A stretch of 64,000 bases of DNA. Origin: CAIKBL01 sp964555355 (GTDB taxonomy: Bacteria > Pseudomonadota > Gammaproteobacteria > Ga0077536). The notes under the pieces are model-generated. The model was not told the origin of the DNA. It made no database searches and was given only the letters and a program-made list of their open reading frames with translations. Positions 34,778 through 43,466 of the stretch are shown here, piece after piece (the stretch's first letter is position 1; every line of letters starts with the position of its first letter). The translations under genes and the position numbers were made by a program. Where the stretch lies: contig CAZKRY010000006.1 of assembly GCA_964555355.1 (NCBI GenBank), positions 272,177 to 336,176 on the forward strand, read 5' to 3'.

Positions 34778-35728
34778 ATGCGCAGTGAAGTGCCGACGAC
34801 ATGTTCGGTCGCGATGCTTGAGGTGACGGACGCGGAAGCCGGTCGGCGACTCGACAACTATCTCGCGTCGCGTTACCCAGAGCTGCCCAAGGCGCTGATC
34901 TACCGGATTATTCGGTCTGGAGAAGTGCGGGTGAATAGTGGTCGCACGGGTCCCTCGTACAAGCTAGTGGCGGGCGATCGAATACGGATTCCGCCGCTTA
35001 AAACTAAAGCAGACGCTGCGACGAATCCCGCCGTTCCTCTCGCCATGGTCAAGACATTTGAGGCCAACGTGGTTTTTGAAGACGCCCGACTGTTGGTGTT
35101 GAACAAACCCGCCGGCTGGGCATCCCATGGCGGGTCAGGGCTCAAATTCGGGGCTATCGACGTTGCACGCGCCGCACGTGGACCGGCTGCAAAAATAGAT
35201 CTCGTTCACCGCTTGGATCGCGAGACTTCGGGGTGTTTGCTCTTTGCCAAGGACTCCCTCACGCTACGCCGGCTAAACCGCATGCTGGCTGACCATGCGT
35301 TTAAGAAAACCTATCAAGCCTTGGTACGGGGACGGTTGCCGCAGCCGCACTTAATTGTAACAGCGCCGCTCGATGGTTCGCATCGTCGTGCCGGCTTACG
35401 CCATATAGTGGTCGCCGAAGGTGCAGACGCGGCCGATACGGCTTTCAAAGAGCTGGTACGCTACTCCCGCTGTAGCCTGGTGCAGGCCGAGCCCGCCACC
35501 GGACGCACGCACCAAATCCGCGTGCATGCGGCTTTTCTACAGACACCGCTCGCCGGAGACGATAAATATGGCGATTGGGATTTCAATCGCAGCTTGCGCA
35601 GCTGTGGCTTGAAGCGACTTTTCTTGCATGCGCAACGGTTGGAATTCGACCTCGATCACCCCTATGACATTATGGCACCACTACCGAGCGATCTAACGTA
35701 CGTGCTAGCGCAGCTGGCGGAGTCTTAA
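34778..35728 (+). CDS. rluC: 23S rRNA pseudouridine synthase RluC
   Basis: 316 residues. It isomerises uridines 955, 2504 and 2580 of 23S rRNA in E. coli. N-terminal S4 RNA-binding domain (about 20-85, RRLDNYLASRYPELPKALIYRIIR), catalytic domain with Asp147 in HRLDRETSGCLLFAK, and the C-terminal motif GRTHQIRVHAAF. Divergent from rne, as in many gammaproteobacteria. A weak GAGA-type ribosome binding site precedes the ATG. sppA follows after 17 nt. Confidence 0.95.
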   Translation: MRSEVPTTCSVAMLEVTDAEAGRRLDNYLASRYPELPKALIYRIIRSGEVRVNSGRTGPSYKLVAGDRIRIPPLKTKADAATNPAVPLAMVKTFEANVVFEDARLLVLNKPAGWASHGGSGLKFGAIDVARAARGPAAKIDLVHRLDRETSGCLLFAKDSLTLRRLNRMLADHAFKKTYQALVRGRLPQPHLIVTAPLDGSHRRAGLRHIVVAEGADAADTAFKELVRYSRCSLVQAEPATGRTHQIRVHAAFLQTPLAGDDKYGDWDFNRSLRSCGLKRLFLHAQRLEFDLDHPYDIMAPLPSDLTYVLAQLAES

Positions 35729-35745
35729 ACAGTTGGAGTTTGGCA

Positions 35746-36708
35746 ATGAATGACCAGAACGACCCCGCGAGCCGACCGGCTACCCCTGGCTCGACTTGGG
35801 ACGCGGAGCTTGCGCGCAGTTTCGCGCTGGAAGCCTTACGCGAGCAACGTGCGGCACGGCGTTGGGGCATATTTTTTAAGCTACTGGCATTTGCCTACGT
35901 CGCCGCTTTCTTGGCCTTGTCACTTCCACGAACCTGGATGTCCGGCAAATTGAGTACGGACAAAGTGACCGCGTTAATCGATGTCCAAGGCATCATCGCG
36001 GAAGATGCACCCGCCAGTGCAGATAATCTGGTGACCGGGCTGCGCGCCGCGTTTGAAGACGAGCAAACGGCCGGCATTATTGTGCGCATCAACAGTCCAG
36101 GCGGGAGTCCTGTCCAAGCCGGCTACGTCAATGACGAAATTTATCGCTTGAAAGCCGAGTACCCGAATAAGAAGGTTTATGCCGTCATCCAAGACATTTG
36201 CGCCTCAGGCGGGTATTACATCGCGGCCGCCGCCGATGAAATCTATGCGGACAAGGGCAGCATCGTCGGCTCGATTGGCGTGCGAATGGATAGCTTCGGC
36301 TTTGTCGACGCGCTGCAAAAGCTCGGCGTTGAGCGGCGCTTGTTAACCGCAGGCGAGCACAAAGGATTTTTAGACCCATTCCTGCCGCTCGATAGTAAGG
36401 AAGTGAGTCACGTCACCGGGTTGTTGGGTGAAATCCACGAGCAGTTCATCGCTATCGTCAAACGGGGCCGCGGCGATCGCTTGAAACCCGAACCCGATAT
36501 GTTTAGTGGCTTAGTGTGGACGGGCGAACGCGCGAAAGCGCTCGGTTTGGTTGATGGATTGGGTTCGGCGGGCTATGTCGCGCGCGAAATCATCAAGGCT
36601 GAGGAAATCGTCGACTTTACCCCGCAGGAAGACGTGCTTTCGCAGGTATCACGCCGCTTCGGTGCCAGCTTGCGTCTCGCACTACGCGAATGGACTCTCG
36701 GCTGGTAG
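35746..36708 (+). CDS. sppA: S49-family signal peptide peptidase (SppA, short form)
   Basis: 320 residues from the ATG at 35746, with GGAG eight nt before it. One membrane helix (about 45-67) anchors it in the inner membrane. The catalytic Ser154 lies in ICASGGYY and the general-base Lys206 in AGEHKGF, 52 residues apart as in Bacillus SppA. This single-domain form should assemble as a larger ring than E. coli SppA. It clears leftover signal peptides. Its last 27 nt overlap the convergent maf gene. Confidence 0.92.
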   Translation: MNDQNDPASRPATPGSTWDAELARSFALEALREQRAARRWGIFFKLLAFAYVAAFLALSLPRTWMSGKLSTDKVTALIDVQGIIAEDAPASADNLVTGLRAAFEDEQTAGIIVRINSPGGSPVQAGYVNDEIYRLKAEYPNKKVYAVIQDICASGGYYIAAAADEIYADKGSIVGSIGVRMDSFGFVDALQKLGVERRLLTAGEHKGFLDPFLPLDSKEVSHVTGLLGEIHEQFIAIVKRGRGDRLKPEPDMFSGLVWTGERAKALGLVDGLGSAGYVAREIIKAEEIVDFTPQEDVLSQVSRRFGASLRLALREWTLGW

Positions 36709-37302
36709 CGGGGGCAACGGCGCAACGCCCAAGCGCTCTAAATGCGTCACGAGCGCGATCAAAGGTAATCCGATGAGTGCCGTCGGATCTGCGCTCTCGA
36801 TTCGCGCCAACAAGGCAATTCCAAGACCCTCGCATTTAAATGCACCGGCACAGTCAATCGGCTTTTCTAGCGCGAGGTAACGCTCGATGGTGAAGGCCGT
36901 TAACTTGCGAAACGTGACCACACTGGTCGTTACCGACATCTCCTGCGCCCCCGTTGGCGCGCGCACGCAAAGGCTCGTATAGAAAGTGAGCGTCCGACCG
37001 CTCGCCGCTGCCAGTTGTGCCCGTGCGCTCTCTATGCTCCCGGGTTTGCTTACGAACTCGCCGTCCCGCACGAGTAGTTGGTCGCTCGCAATGATGAGGC
37101 CCGAAGGATACTTTTCAGCCACTTTTAGCGCCTTGGCGCCGGCTAGTCTAATCACCGCCTGAGCGGCGGATTCCTCCGGCAGCGTCGATTCATCGATGTC
37201 CGGCGAGACGCTCGAAAACGGCAATCGCAAACGTGCCAAGAGTTCCCGCCGGTAGGGAGAGGACGAGGCAAGAATCAAGGGAGGAGGGGCCTCTATTGGC
37301 AT
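36682..37302 (-). CDS. Maf-like nucleotide pyrophosphatase (YceF type)
   Basis: 206 residues. Maf proteins hydrolyse non-canonical nucleotides; the YceF subgroup prefers 7-methyl-GTP. Motifs: ILASSSPYRRELLARL at the start, DESTLPEESA, IIASDQLLV with the conserved Asp, KPGS, and DCAGAFKCEGLGIALL. It is on the minus strand inside an otherwise plus-strand cluster, as in Pseudomonas. The 3' end overlaps sppA by 27 nt. Confidence 0.92.
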   Translation of the reverse strand: MPIEAPPPLILASSSPYRRELLARLRLPFSSVSPDIDESTLPEESAAQAVIRLAGAKALKVAEKYPSGLIIASDQLLVRDGEFVSKPGSIESARAQLAAASGRTLTFYTSLCVRAPTGAQEMSVTTSVVTFRKLTAFTIERYLALEKPIDCAGAFKCEGLGIALLARIESADPTALIGLPLIALVTHLERLGVAPLPPLPAESPFA

Positions 37303-37363
37303 AAAGTTCTCTGCATTAGGACGCCAATTTGCGAGAAGGTCTTTTGATTTCAGCGACTTTCCG

Positions 37364-37369
37364 TATACT
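37364..37369 (+). promoter_or_regulatory. Candidate -10 element before yceD
   Basis: TATACT lies 12 nt before the yceD ATG. A -35 (TTGATT at 37344-37349) is only 14 nt upstream, which is too close, so either the -35 is different or this is not the real promoter. If used, the transcript would have almost no leader. Confidence 0.3.
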
Positions 37370-37380
37370 ACGCGCCGCCG

Positions 37381-37893
37381 ATGACGCTTACTTTACCCGC
37401 TCAAGTCGACGCCCGGCGCCTCGCCGTCCAAGCGTCTCATATTTTCGGGGAGATTCCAGCCAGCGCACTTTCTCGTGTGAGCGGGATGTATAGCGACGTG
37501 GCGCCGGCGAGCGCATCGTTGCGGTTTAGCATGAATGCCGCACGTGGTGTAGTGGTGGCCGGCAACGTGAAAGTGTCATTTAGTGCCGAGTGCCAACGTT
37601 GTCTGGAACCGGTGACGATTGTTATCGACAACGATTTTGAATTCGAACCCGAGACCGAAGCGGATGTGCAGAGTGGCGTCCTCGCACAGACAAATGACAA
37701 TGAACTCTGGCTGGATGTCATAGCGTTATTGGAAGATGAGATATTGCTGGCAAGTCCGATGATCCCCAAGCACGCGCCGGGGACTTGTCGGTTAAGTGAA
37801 GCCGCCGACGCGACGGACGCGAACGTCGCCCGCAACCCATTCGCGCCGCTCGCGTCGCTGCGCAAGGTAGATGCCGAAGACGCTCCGGAATAG
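37381..37893 (+). CDS. yceD: YceD / DUF177 protein, ribosome-associated
   Basis: 170 residues. DUF177 proteins are encoded directly before rpmF in most bacteria and are linked to 23S rRNA accumulation. The conserved cysteine pair is in FSAECQRCLEPV, followed by an acidic segment (DNDFEFEPETEAD) and the C-terminal NPFAPLASLR motif. Divergent from maf with 78 nt between; no strong ribosome binding site is visible. Confidence 0.93.
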   Translation: MTLTLPAQVDARRLAVQASHIFGEIPASALSRVSGMYSDVAPASASLRFSMNAARGVVVAGNVKVSFSAECQRCLEPVTIVIDNDFEFEPETEADVQSGVLAQTNDNELWLDVIALLEDEILLASPMIPKHAPGTCRLSEAADATDANVARNPFAPLASLRKVDAEDAPE

Positions 37894-37926
37894 GAGCCTT
37901 CGCGATCACGTTTAGGAGAACTGAAG

Positions 37927-38103
37927 ATGGCCGTTCAACAAGATCGTAAAACTCCGTCCAAGCGCGGCATGCGTCGTTCGCATGACAGCCTCTCGAGCCC
38001 CACGCTGTCCGAGGACCCGACGACCGGCGAAACTCACCGCCGGCACCATGTCAGCGCGGATGGCTACTATCGCGGTAAACGTGTAGTCGCCGAAAAAGAA
38101 TAA
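37927..38103 (+). CDS. rpmF: 50S ribosomal protein L32
   Basis: 58 residues. It starts MAVQQDRKTPSKRGMRRSHD, the typical L32 start, and ends GYYRGKRVV plus AEKE. The gammaproteobacterial form lacks the zinc cysteines found in some other bacteria, as here. AGGAGA lies 10 nt upstream. It sits 33 nt after yceD; plsX follows. Confidence 0.97.
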   Translation: MAVQQDRKTPSKRGMRRSHDSLSSPTLSEDPTTGETHRRHHVSADGYYRGKRVVAEKE

Positions 38104-38137
38104 AGCGCCCACGGCATTGGTGATATCGACGACTAGC

Positions 38138-38159
38138 TGCGCGCGTCGCACGGCGCGCA
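38138..38159 (+). repeat. Hairpin between rpmF and plsX
   Basis: TGCGCGC (38138-38144) and GCGCGCA (38153-38159) form a 7-bp stem with an 8-nt loop, with no T-run after it. It could slow readthrough or shield the 3' end of the rpmF message. Confidence 0.35.
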
Positions 38160-38190
38160 CCGCTCGTTTAGCCCGCACGTAGCCCTTCGT

Positions 38191-39213
38191 TTGAATACCT
38201 TAATCGCGCTCGATGCGATGGGCGGCGACCATGGCCCACGAGTTGTGGTGCCAGCCGCCGTCGCTGCATTACAGCGCTATTCTCAGTTGCGACTTATTCT
38301 GATTGGCGAACAGGCTGCGTTGGACGCGGCAATGCAAGCGGTGCCTAAGGGGCTTGCCGAACGCATTATCGTACGACACGCGGAGCAACGCGTGGAAATG
38401 CATGATAAGCCGTCGCTCGTGCTGCGCAGTAAGCGCGACTCGTCAATGCGTTATGCGATTGACGCCGTCAAGAGCGGCGAAGCCAGCGCGTGTGTCAGCG
38501 CTGGCAATACGGGTGCGCTGATGGCAATCGCGCGCTTTGTCCTTAAGACCCTGCCGGGCATCGATCGGCCGGCGATTTGCGCCATGATGCCTGGGGTTAC
38601 GCGCACGACTCGCGTGCTCGATCTCGGTGCGAACGTTGATTCGAGTTCCGAAGAGTTGTTTCGTTTTGCCGTGATGGGCTCCGTGCTCTCGGCGACCATC
38701 GATGGTCGCAAAAACCCGAAAGTCGCTTTATTGAACATCGGCGAAGAGGAAATAAAAGGGAACGACGCGGTCAAGCAGACAGCATTGTTACTAGAGAAGA
38801 GCAGTTTGAATTACTGCGGCTTTGCCGAAGGCAATGATATTTTTGGGGGGAGTTTCGATGTCATCGTCTGTGATGGCTTTGTCGGCAACGTCGCGCTAAA
38901 AGCGAGCGAAGGCGTAGCCTCGATGCTCGCGCAAATCGCCCGCGGCGAGTTTGAGCGCAGCTGGTGGCGTAAATTCACCGCGTGGTTGGCTGCCCCAAGC
39001 CTCCGCAGTTTACGCGCACGCGCCGATCCCCGGCGGTATAACGGCGCTAGCCTCGTCGGGTTACGCGGGATCGTTGTCAAAAGCCATGGTGGCGCCGATC
39101 AGCTGTCATTCGCGCGTGCAATCGACGAAGCCGTTCAACAAGTCGAGCAAGCGGTGCCGGAGAAGATAAGCCACATGCTGGAACAGCTTTTGGTTAATCA
39201 GCAGGATCATTGA
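38191..39213 (+). CDS. plsX: Acyl-ACP:phosphate acyltransferase PlsX
   Basis: 340 residues. It makes acyl phosphate from acyl-ACP for phospholipid synthesis. Motifs: IALDAMGGDHGP, SVSAGNTGALMA-like ACVSAGNTGALMAIA, NIGEEEIKGND and DVIVCDGFVGNVALK. The start is a TTG at 38191 with no clear ribosome binding site; no better start exists in frame. fabD begins directly after its stop. In E. coli fabH lies between them; here it does not. Confidence 0.95.
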   Translation: MNTLIALDAMGGDHGPRVVVPAAVAALQRYSQLRLILIGEQAALDAAMQAVPKGLAERIIVRHAEQRVEMHDKPSLVLRSKRDSSMRYAIDAVKSGEASACVSAGNTGALMAIARFVLKTLPGIDRPAICAMMPGVTRTTRVLDLGANVDSSSEELFRFAVMGSVLSATIDGRKNPKVALLNIGEEEIKGNDAVKQTALLLEKSSLNYCGFAEGNDIFGGSFDVIVCDGFVGNVALKASEGVASMLAQIARGEFERSWWRKFTAWLAAPSLRSLRARADPRRYNGASLVGLRGIVVKSHGGADQLSFARAIDEAVQQVEQAVPEKISHMLEQLLVNQQDH

Positions 39214-40155
39214 ATGAGAAAATTCGCGTTGGTATTTCCGGGGCAGGGCGCGCAATCGGTTGGCATGGTCAAGGAACTGGCCACGGCCTATCCCAGCGTC
39301 AAGGCTCAGTTCGAACGAGCTTGCGCGGCGGTCGGGGTCGATTTATGGAAACTCGCAAACGAAGGTCCGAGCGAAGACCTTAATCAGACGCGCAACACTC
39401 AGCCGGCGCTATTGGCCGCGAGCGTGGCCATTTGGGAATTATTATCGGCCCGCACCGCATTCGTCCCCGCGCTCGCCGCGGGACATAGTTTTGGTGAGTA
39501 CTCAGCATTGGTATGCGCCGGCGCATTAAGATTCGATGACGCCGCGAAACTAGTCGCGACGCGCGGGCATTTGATGCAAGAAGCAGTACCTGTCGGTGCA
39601 GGCGCGATGGCCGCTATTTTAGGCCTCGATGGCGTGGCAGTCGCGGCAGCGTGTGCCGAGGCGCAAACGGTAGGCGTTGTGGACTGCGCTAATCTCAACG
39701 CGCCCGGCCAGGTCGTGATCGCGGGCACCGCGGCCGCGGTTGCGCGCGCCAGCGAAATTGCGAAAGCGCAAGGAGCCAAAAAAGTCATTCCGCTCTCGGT
39801 CAGCGTTCCAGCGCACTGTGGCCTGATGCGTGATGCGGCGGATCGTTTCCGCATCGAACTCGAGCGGGTTAACTGGGCTACACCGCGTTTCCCGGTTTTG
39901 CACAATGTCGATGTCGCACCACATACCGGGGCCGCCGAAATTAAAGCAGCGCTGGTACAACAGCTCGCACAGCCGGTGCGCTGGCAGGAAACGATCGAAC
40001 GATTCGCGACCGAGGGTATCACGCATGTTTTTGAGTGCGGGCCCGGCAAGATCTTGGGGCCACTCATCAAGCGTTGCGCGCCGGGGTTGGTCACCTTACC
40101 GATCGCAACACCTGCAGAACTCGATGCGGCGGTTGTGGCCGCGGAGGGCACCTAA
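39214..40155 (+). CDS. fabD: Malonyl-CoA:ACP transacylase
   Basis: 313 residues. It loads malonate on ACP. N-terminal FPGQGAQSVGM, catalytic Ser92 in AGHSFGEYSAL (same number as E. coli), and the second conserved His near PAHCGLM. The start codon follows the plsX stop with no gap, and fabG follows with no gap, so the three genes are translated from one message. Confidence 0.97.
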   Translation: MRKFALVFPGQGAQSVGMVKELATAYPSVKAQFERACAAVGVDLWKLANEGPSEDLNQTRNTQPALLAASVAIWELLSARTAFVPALAAGHSFGEYSALVCAGALRFDDAAKLVATRGHLMQEAVPVGAGAMAAILGLDGVAVAAACAEAQTVGVVDCANLNAPGQVVIAGTAAAVARASEIAKAQGAKKVIPLSVSVPAHCGLMRDAADRFRIELERVNWATPRFPVLHNVDVAPHTGAAEIKAALVQQLAQPVRWQETIERFATEGITHVFECGPGKILGPLIKRCAPGLVTLPIATPAELDAAVVAAEGT

Positions 40156-40896
40156 ATGGCGGACGCAAAAACCGTCTTGATTACCGGCGCCAGTCGCGGG
40201 ATCGGCAACGCCTTAGCCACGGCGTTTGCGGCCGCTGGCTATCGTGTGGTCGGTACCGCCACGGCGGATCCGGGCTTACGTGCGATCGAATCGACGCTTG
40301 GCCCATTCGCGGGCGACCATCGTGCGTTATGTGTCGATGTCGCCAACGCGGAGTCGTTAGCGGCTTTTATCGACACGCTTTCCTCCGCCGACCTCGTACC
40401 GGCCGTCCTCATCAATAACGCCGGGATCACGCGCGACAATCTGTTGCTGCGCATGAAGGATGAGGAGTGGGCGCAGGTCATTGAGACCAATTTGACGGCG
40501 GTTTTTAAGCTCAGCAAATTTTGCATACGAGCGATGTTGAAGGCGCGCTTCGGCCGAATCATCAATATCACGTCGGTGGTCGGGGCGTCGGGTAACCCGG
40601 GGCAGGCGAATTACGCGGCGGCGAAAGCAGGCGTGATCGGGTTCACCAAGTCGCTGGCGCAAGAAGTGGCGAACCGCAACGTAACGGTGAATGCGATAGC
40701 GCCGGGTCTTATTGATACCGACATGACGCGTGCGTTAAATGACGCGCAACGCACTCATCTAATGGCGAGAATTCCCGCCGCACGGTTTGGTCAAGCGAGC
40801 GAAGTGGCGAGTCTTGCCGTCTATCTCGCAACCGACGCGGCAGGTTACATTACCGGCGAAACCATCCACGTTAACGGCGGCATGTATATGGCTTGA
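40156..40896 (+). CDS. fabG: 3-oxoacyl-ACP reductase
   Basis: 246 residues. The NADPH-dependent first reduction of the elongation cycle. SDR motifs: TGASRGIG, INNAGITRDNLLLRMKDEEW, catalytic Ser in INITSVVGASGN, YAAAK, and the C-terminal GETIHVNGGMYM. It begins directly after fabD. About 150 nt with a separate promoter separate it from acpP. Confidence 0.97.
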   Translation: MADAKTVLITGASRGIGNALATAFAAAGYRVVGTATADPGLRAIESTLGPFAGDHRALCVDVANAESLAAFIDTLSSADLVPAVLINNAGITRDNLLLRMKDEEWAQVIETNLTAVFKLSKFCIRAMLKARFGRIINITSVVGASGNPGQANYAAAKAGVIGFTKSLAQEVANRNVTVNAIAPGLIDTDMTRALNDAQRTHLMARIPAARFGQASEVASLAVYLATDAAGYITGETIHVNGGMYMA

Positions 40897-40952
40897 GCGG
40901 AACAAAAAAACAATCAACATGAAGGATTTAGACAATCACCGGTTAAGGAGTC

Positions 40953-40970
40953 GCTAAGTCTTTGCTTAGC
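40953..40970. promoter_or_regulatory. Inverted repeat abutting the acpP promoter
   Basis: GCTAAG and CTTAGC with a 6-nt centre end immediately before the -35 of the predicted acpP promoter. There is no T-run, so an operator or activator site is more likely than a terminator. Confidence 0.35.
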
Positions 40971-40998
40971 TTGCAACTTACCTCGTTTCCACTAAACT
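40971..40998 (+). promoter_or_regulatory. Predicted acpP promoter
   Basis: TTGCAA (40971-40976) and TAAACT (40993-40998) are 16 nt apart. The leader of about 45 nt carries a small hairpin (41009-41022) and a GGGAGG ribosome binding site. A dedicated acpP promoter fits the very high ACP demand of the cell. Confidence 0.55.
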
Positions 40999-41048
40999 AG
41001 CATGCGCCGCAGCCACGGCTGCCCATGTGTCGGGAGGATCAACCAAAA

Positions 41049-41285
41049 ATGAGTAGCGTTGAAGAACGTGTTAAGAAAATCGTTATCGAGCAACTAGGGG
41101 TAAAGGAAGAAGAAGTCGTCAACGAAGCTTCCTTTGTCGACGACCTCGGTGCCGACTCTCTCGACACGGTTGAGCTGGTGATGGCGCTGGAAGAAGAATT
41201 CAAAACCGAAATACCAGACGAAGAAGCCGAGAAAATCACCACTGTTCAGCAAGCCATCGATTACATCAACAAAAATATTACGTAG
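41049..41285 (+). CDS. acpP: Acyl carrier protein
   Basis: 78 residues, strongly acidic. Ser37 in GADSLDTVELVMALEEEF carries the phosphopantetheine arm. The N-terminal SSVEERVKKIVIEQLGVKE and C-terminal QAIDYINKN are standard. It is flanked by its own promoter and by a terminator hairpin, which suggests a short abundant acpP message plus readthrough to fabF. Confidence 0.98.
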   Translation: MSSVEERVKKIVIEQLGVKEEEVVNEASFVDDLGADSLDTVELVMALEEEFKTEIPDEEAEKITTVQQAIDYINKNIT

Positions 41286-41305
41286 AAATAGGGTCTGTAC
41301 CCTTG

Positions 41306-41350
41306 AAGGCCGCGGCTTAATCGAAGCGTTAACCGCGGCCTTTTACATTT
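41306..41350 (+). terminator. Terminator or attenuator between acpP and fabF
   Basis: A 10-bp perfect stem AAGGCCGCGG (41306-41315) with CCGCGGCCTT (41333-41342), followed by a T-rich stretch starting TTTTACATTT. It fits an intrinsic terminator; since fabF lies downstream with no clear promoter of its own, it probably acts partially. Confidence 0.75.
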
Positions 41351-41377
41351 GTAGGATTGACGAGGGATATTCACGTG

Positions 41378-42610
41378 ATGCGACGTGTCGTTGCGACTGG
41401 GCTCGGAATCGTGTGTCCGGTGGGCAATACGCTCTCCGAAGCGTGGGCGAATATCATCGCCGGATGTAGTGGCATCGGCCCGATTACGGCGTTCGACGCC
41501 ACCAGTTTCTCAACTCGAATCAGCGGATCGATCAGGAACCTCGATCTCGACAAATACATCTCGCCGAAGGAAGCGCGCAAGATGGATCCGTTTATTCATT
41601 ACGGCATGGTCGCGGCAATCGACGCGATTGCCGATGCGGGACTTGAAATTTGCGAAGCCAATTGCCGGCGCGTTGGGCTGTTGATTGGCTCGGGCATCGG
41701 CGGCTTGCCAGGCATCGAAAAAGGGTATCAGTCATTCTTGGACGGCGGGCCACGCAAGATTTCGCCGTTCTTTGTGCCCAGCAATATCATCAACATGATT
41801 TCCGGCAACTTGTCCATCAAGTATGGGATCAAGGGCCCTAACCTCGCGCTGGTCAGCGCGTGCTCGACCGGCGCGCATTGCATCGGCATGGCTGCGCGAA
41901 TGATCGAGCGCGGCGATCTCGATGTGGTAATCGCCGGCGGCGCGGAGTTCGCGACCAGTCCCACCGGAATCGGCGGGTTTGCGTCGGCCCGGGCACTTTC
42001 GACTCGCAATGACGACCCGACTCGAGCGAGCCGACCGTGGGATAAAGAACGCGACGGATTCGTTTTGGCGGATGGCGCGGGAATTGTGGTCTTGGAGTCC
42101 TTGGAACACGCGAAGCAACGCGGAGCACGGTTGTATGCCGAATTGGTTGGGTTCGGCATGAATAGCGATGCCTACCATATGACCTCGCCGTCGCCGAACG
42201 GTGAAGGTGCCGCCGATTGCATGCAATATGCGTTGACTGACGCGAAGCTAAATCGCGAAGACGTGGCCTATATCAATGCACACGGCACTTCCACGCCAGC
42301 CGGTGACAAAGCGGAAACCGATGCGGTTAAACGCCTGTTTGGCGATCACGCTTACAAGTTGACCATGAGTTCGACTAAATCCATGGTCGGGCACATGCTT
42401 GGCGCGGCGGGAGGCGTCGAAGCGGTGTTTGCCATTATGTCGATTAAAGATCAGGTGGCGCCGCCCACTATCAATCTTGAGAACCCAGACCCGGAATGTG
42501 ATTTGGATTACGTTCCAAACGTAGCGCGGGCCATGAAACTCGACGTCGTCTTGTCCAACTCATTCGGTTTTGGCGGCACTAACGCGACCCTCGTCTTCAA
42601 GCGTATTTAG
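41378..42610 (+). CDS. fabF: 3-oxoacyl-ACP synthase II
   Basis: 410 residues. The condensing enzyme of chain elongation. Catalytic triad Cys162 (SACSTGAHC), His in INAHGTSTPAGD and His in KSMVGHMLGAAG; C-terminal NSFGFGGTNATLVF. The ATG at 41378 gives MRRVVATGLG; a GTG directly before it at 41375 has better spacing to GAGGG and would add one residue. It is the only ketoacyl synthase in the window; no fabH or fabB is present here. Confidence 0.97.
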   Translation: MRRVVATGLGIVCPVGNTLSEAWANIIAGCSGIGPITAFDATSFSTRISGSIRNLDLDKYISPKEARKMDPFIHYGMVAAIDAIADAGLEICEANCRRVGLLIGSGIGGLPGIEKGYQSFLDGGPRKISPFFVPSNIINMISGNLSIKYGIKGPNLALVSACSTGAHCIGMAARMIERGDLDVVIAGGAEFATSPTGIGGFASARALSTRNDDPTRASRPWDKERDGFVLADGAGIVVLESLEHAKQRGARLYAELVGFGMNSDAYHMTSPSPNGEGAADCMQYALTDAKLNREDVAYINAHGTSTPAGDKAETDAVKRLFGDHAYKLTMSSTKSMVGHMLGAAGGVEAVFAIMSIKDQVAPPTINLENPDPECDLDYVPNVARAMKLDVVLSNSFGFGGTNATLVFKRI

Positions 42611-42626
42611 CGCAAAAGGCGCGAGG

Positions 42627-43466
42627 GTGCCCGGTCTGCCATCGAACGCGCTTATCAACGGACGGTGGGGCGATGCGATCGATGTGCAAGATCGCGGCCT
42701 CAGCTACGGCGATGGTTTGTTCGAAACCATCGCGGTGTGCGCGGCGCAGCCTCAGCACTGGTCACAACATCTTGCAAGGCTCGCGGCCGGCGCCGATCGC
42801 CTGCGTATCGTCAAGCCAAGTCACGCTGATTGGCAGCAAGACTTGGATACCTTACGCGGCGCGCACGCAAACTCGCCGCGACAAGTCTTAAAACTCATGC
42901 TGACTCGAGGTTGTGGCTCACGCGGCTACCAACCCTCTGCCGCGGCGGCGACGCGCATCGCAATGCTGCTGCCGTGGCCAACGCCTATCGCACCATCGGT
43001 GCGCGTCATCGCGTGCCGGACGCCTTGCGGTCTCAATCCGGCGTTGGCCGGAATTAAACATCTCAATCGACTAGAGCAGGTCATGGGAGCCGCGGAATTA
43101 ACCGCGGCGGGCGCTCAGGAAGGCTTGATGTTTGATCCGCAGGATCGTTTAGTCGCCGGCACGACCGGCAACGTCTTCGTCGTTAAACACGGGATCGCCG
43201 TTACGCCCAAACTGGAGCACGCCGGCGTCGCAGGCATCATGCGCGGTGTGCTGTTGGAAAATTGCGCGCGCTGGCAAATTCCCATTCGAGTAAACACTCT
43301 AACCCGCACGGACGTCGCCGAGTGCGAGGAAATTTTTTTCACCAATAGCCTACGCGGCGTGCTGAGCGCCAACGCACTCTTGATGGCAAACGACGAACGT
43401 CCACTCGACAACGCGTTCGCGAACCGACTGCGCGCCCATGCGGAAAATGAGCACCTGCTGCCATGA
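42627..43466 (+). CDS. pabC: Aminodeoxychorismate lyase
   Basis: 279 residues from a GTG at 42627 with AAAGG just upstream. A PLP fold-type IV enzyme that forms 4-aminobenzoate for folate. NALINGRWGDAIDVQDRGLSYGDGLFETI at the N-terminus (branched-chain aminotransferase-like), PLP lysine in LAGIKHLNRLEQV, and GTTGNVFVV for phosphate binding. It is placed between fabF and mltG as in E. coli and Pseudomonas. It overlaps mltG by ATGA. Confidence 0.94.
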   Translation: MPGLPSNALINGRWGDAIDVQDRGLSYGDGLFETIAVCAAQPQHWSQHLARLAAGADRLRIVKPSHADWQQDLDTLRGAHANSPRQVLKLMLTRGCGSRGYQPSAAAATRIAMLLPWPTPIAPSVRVIACRTPCGLNPALAGIKHLNRLEQVMGAAELTAAGAQEGLMFDPQDRLVAGTTGNVFVVKHGIAVTPKLEHAGVAGIMRGVLLENCARWQIPIRVNTLTRTDVAECEEIFFTNSLRGVLSANALLMANDERPLDNAFANRLRAHAENEHLLP

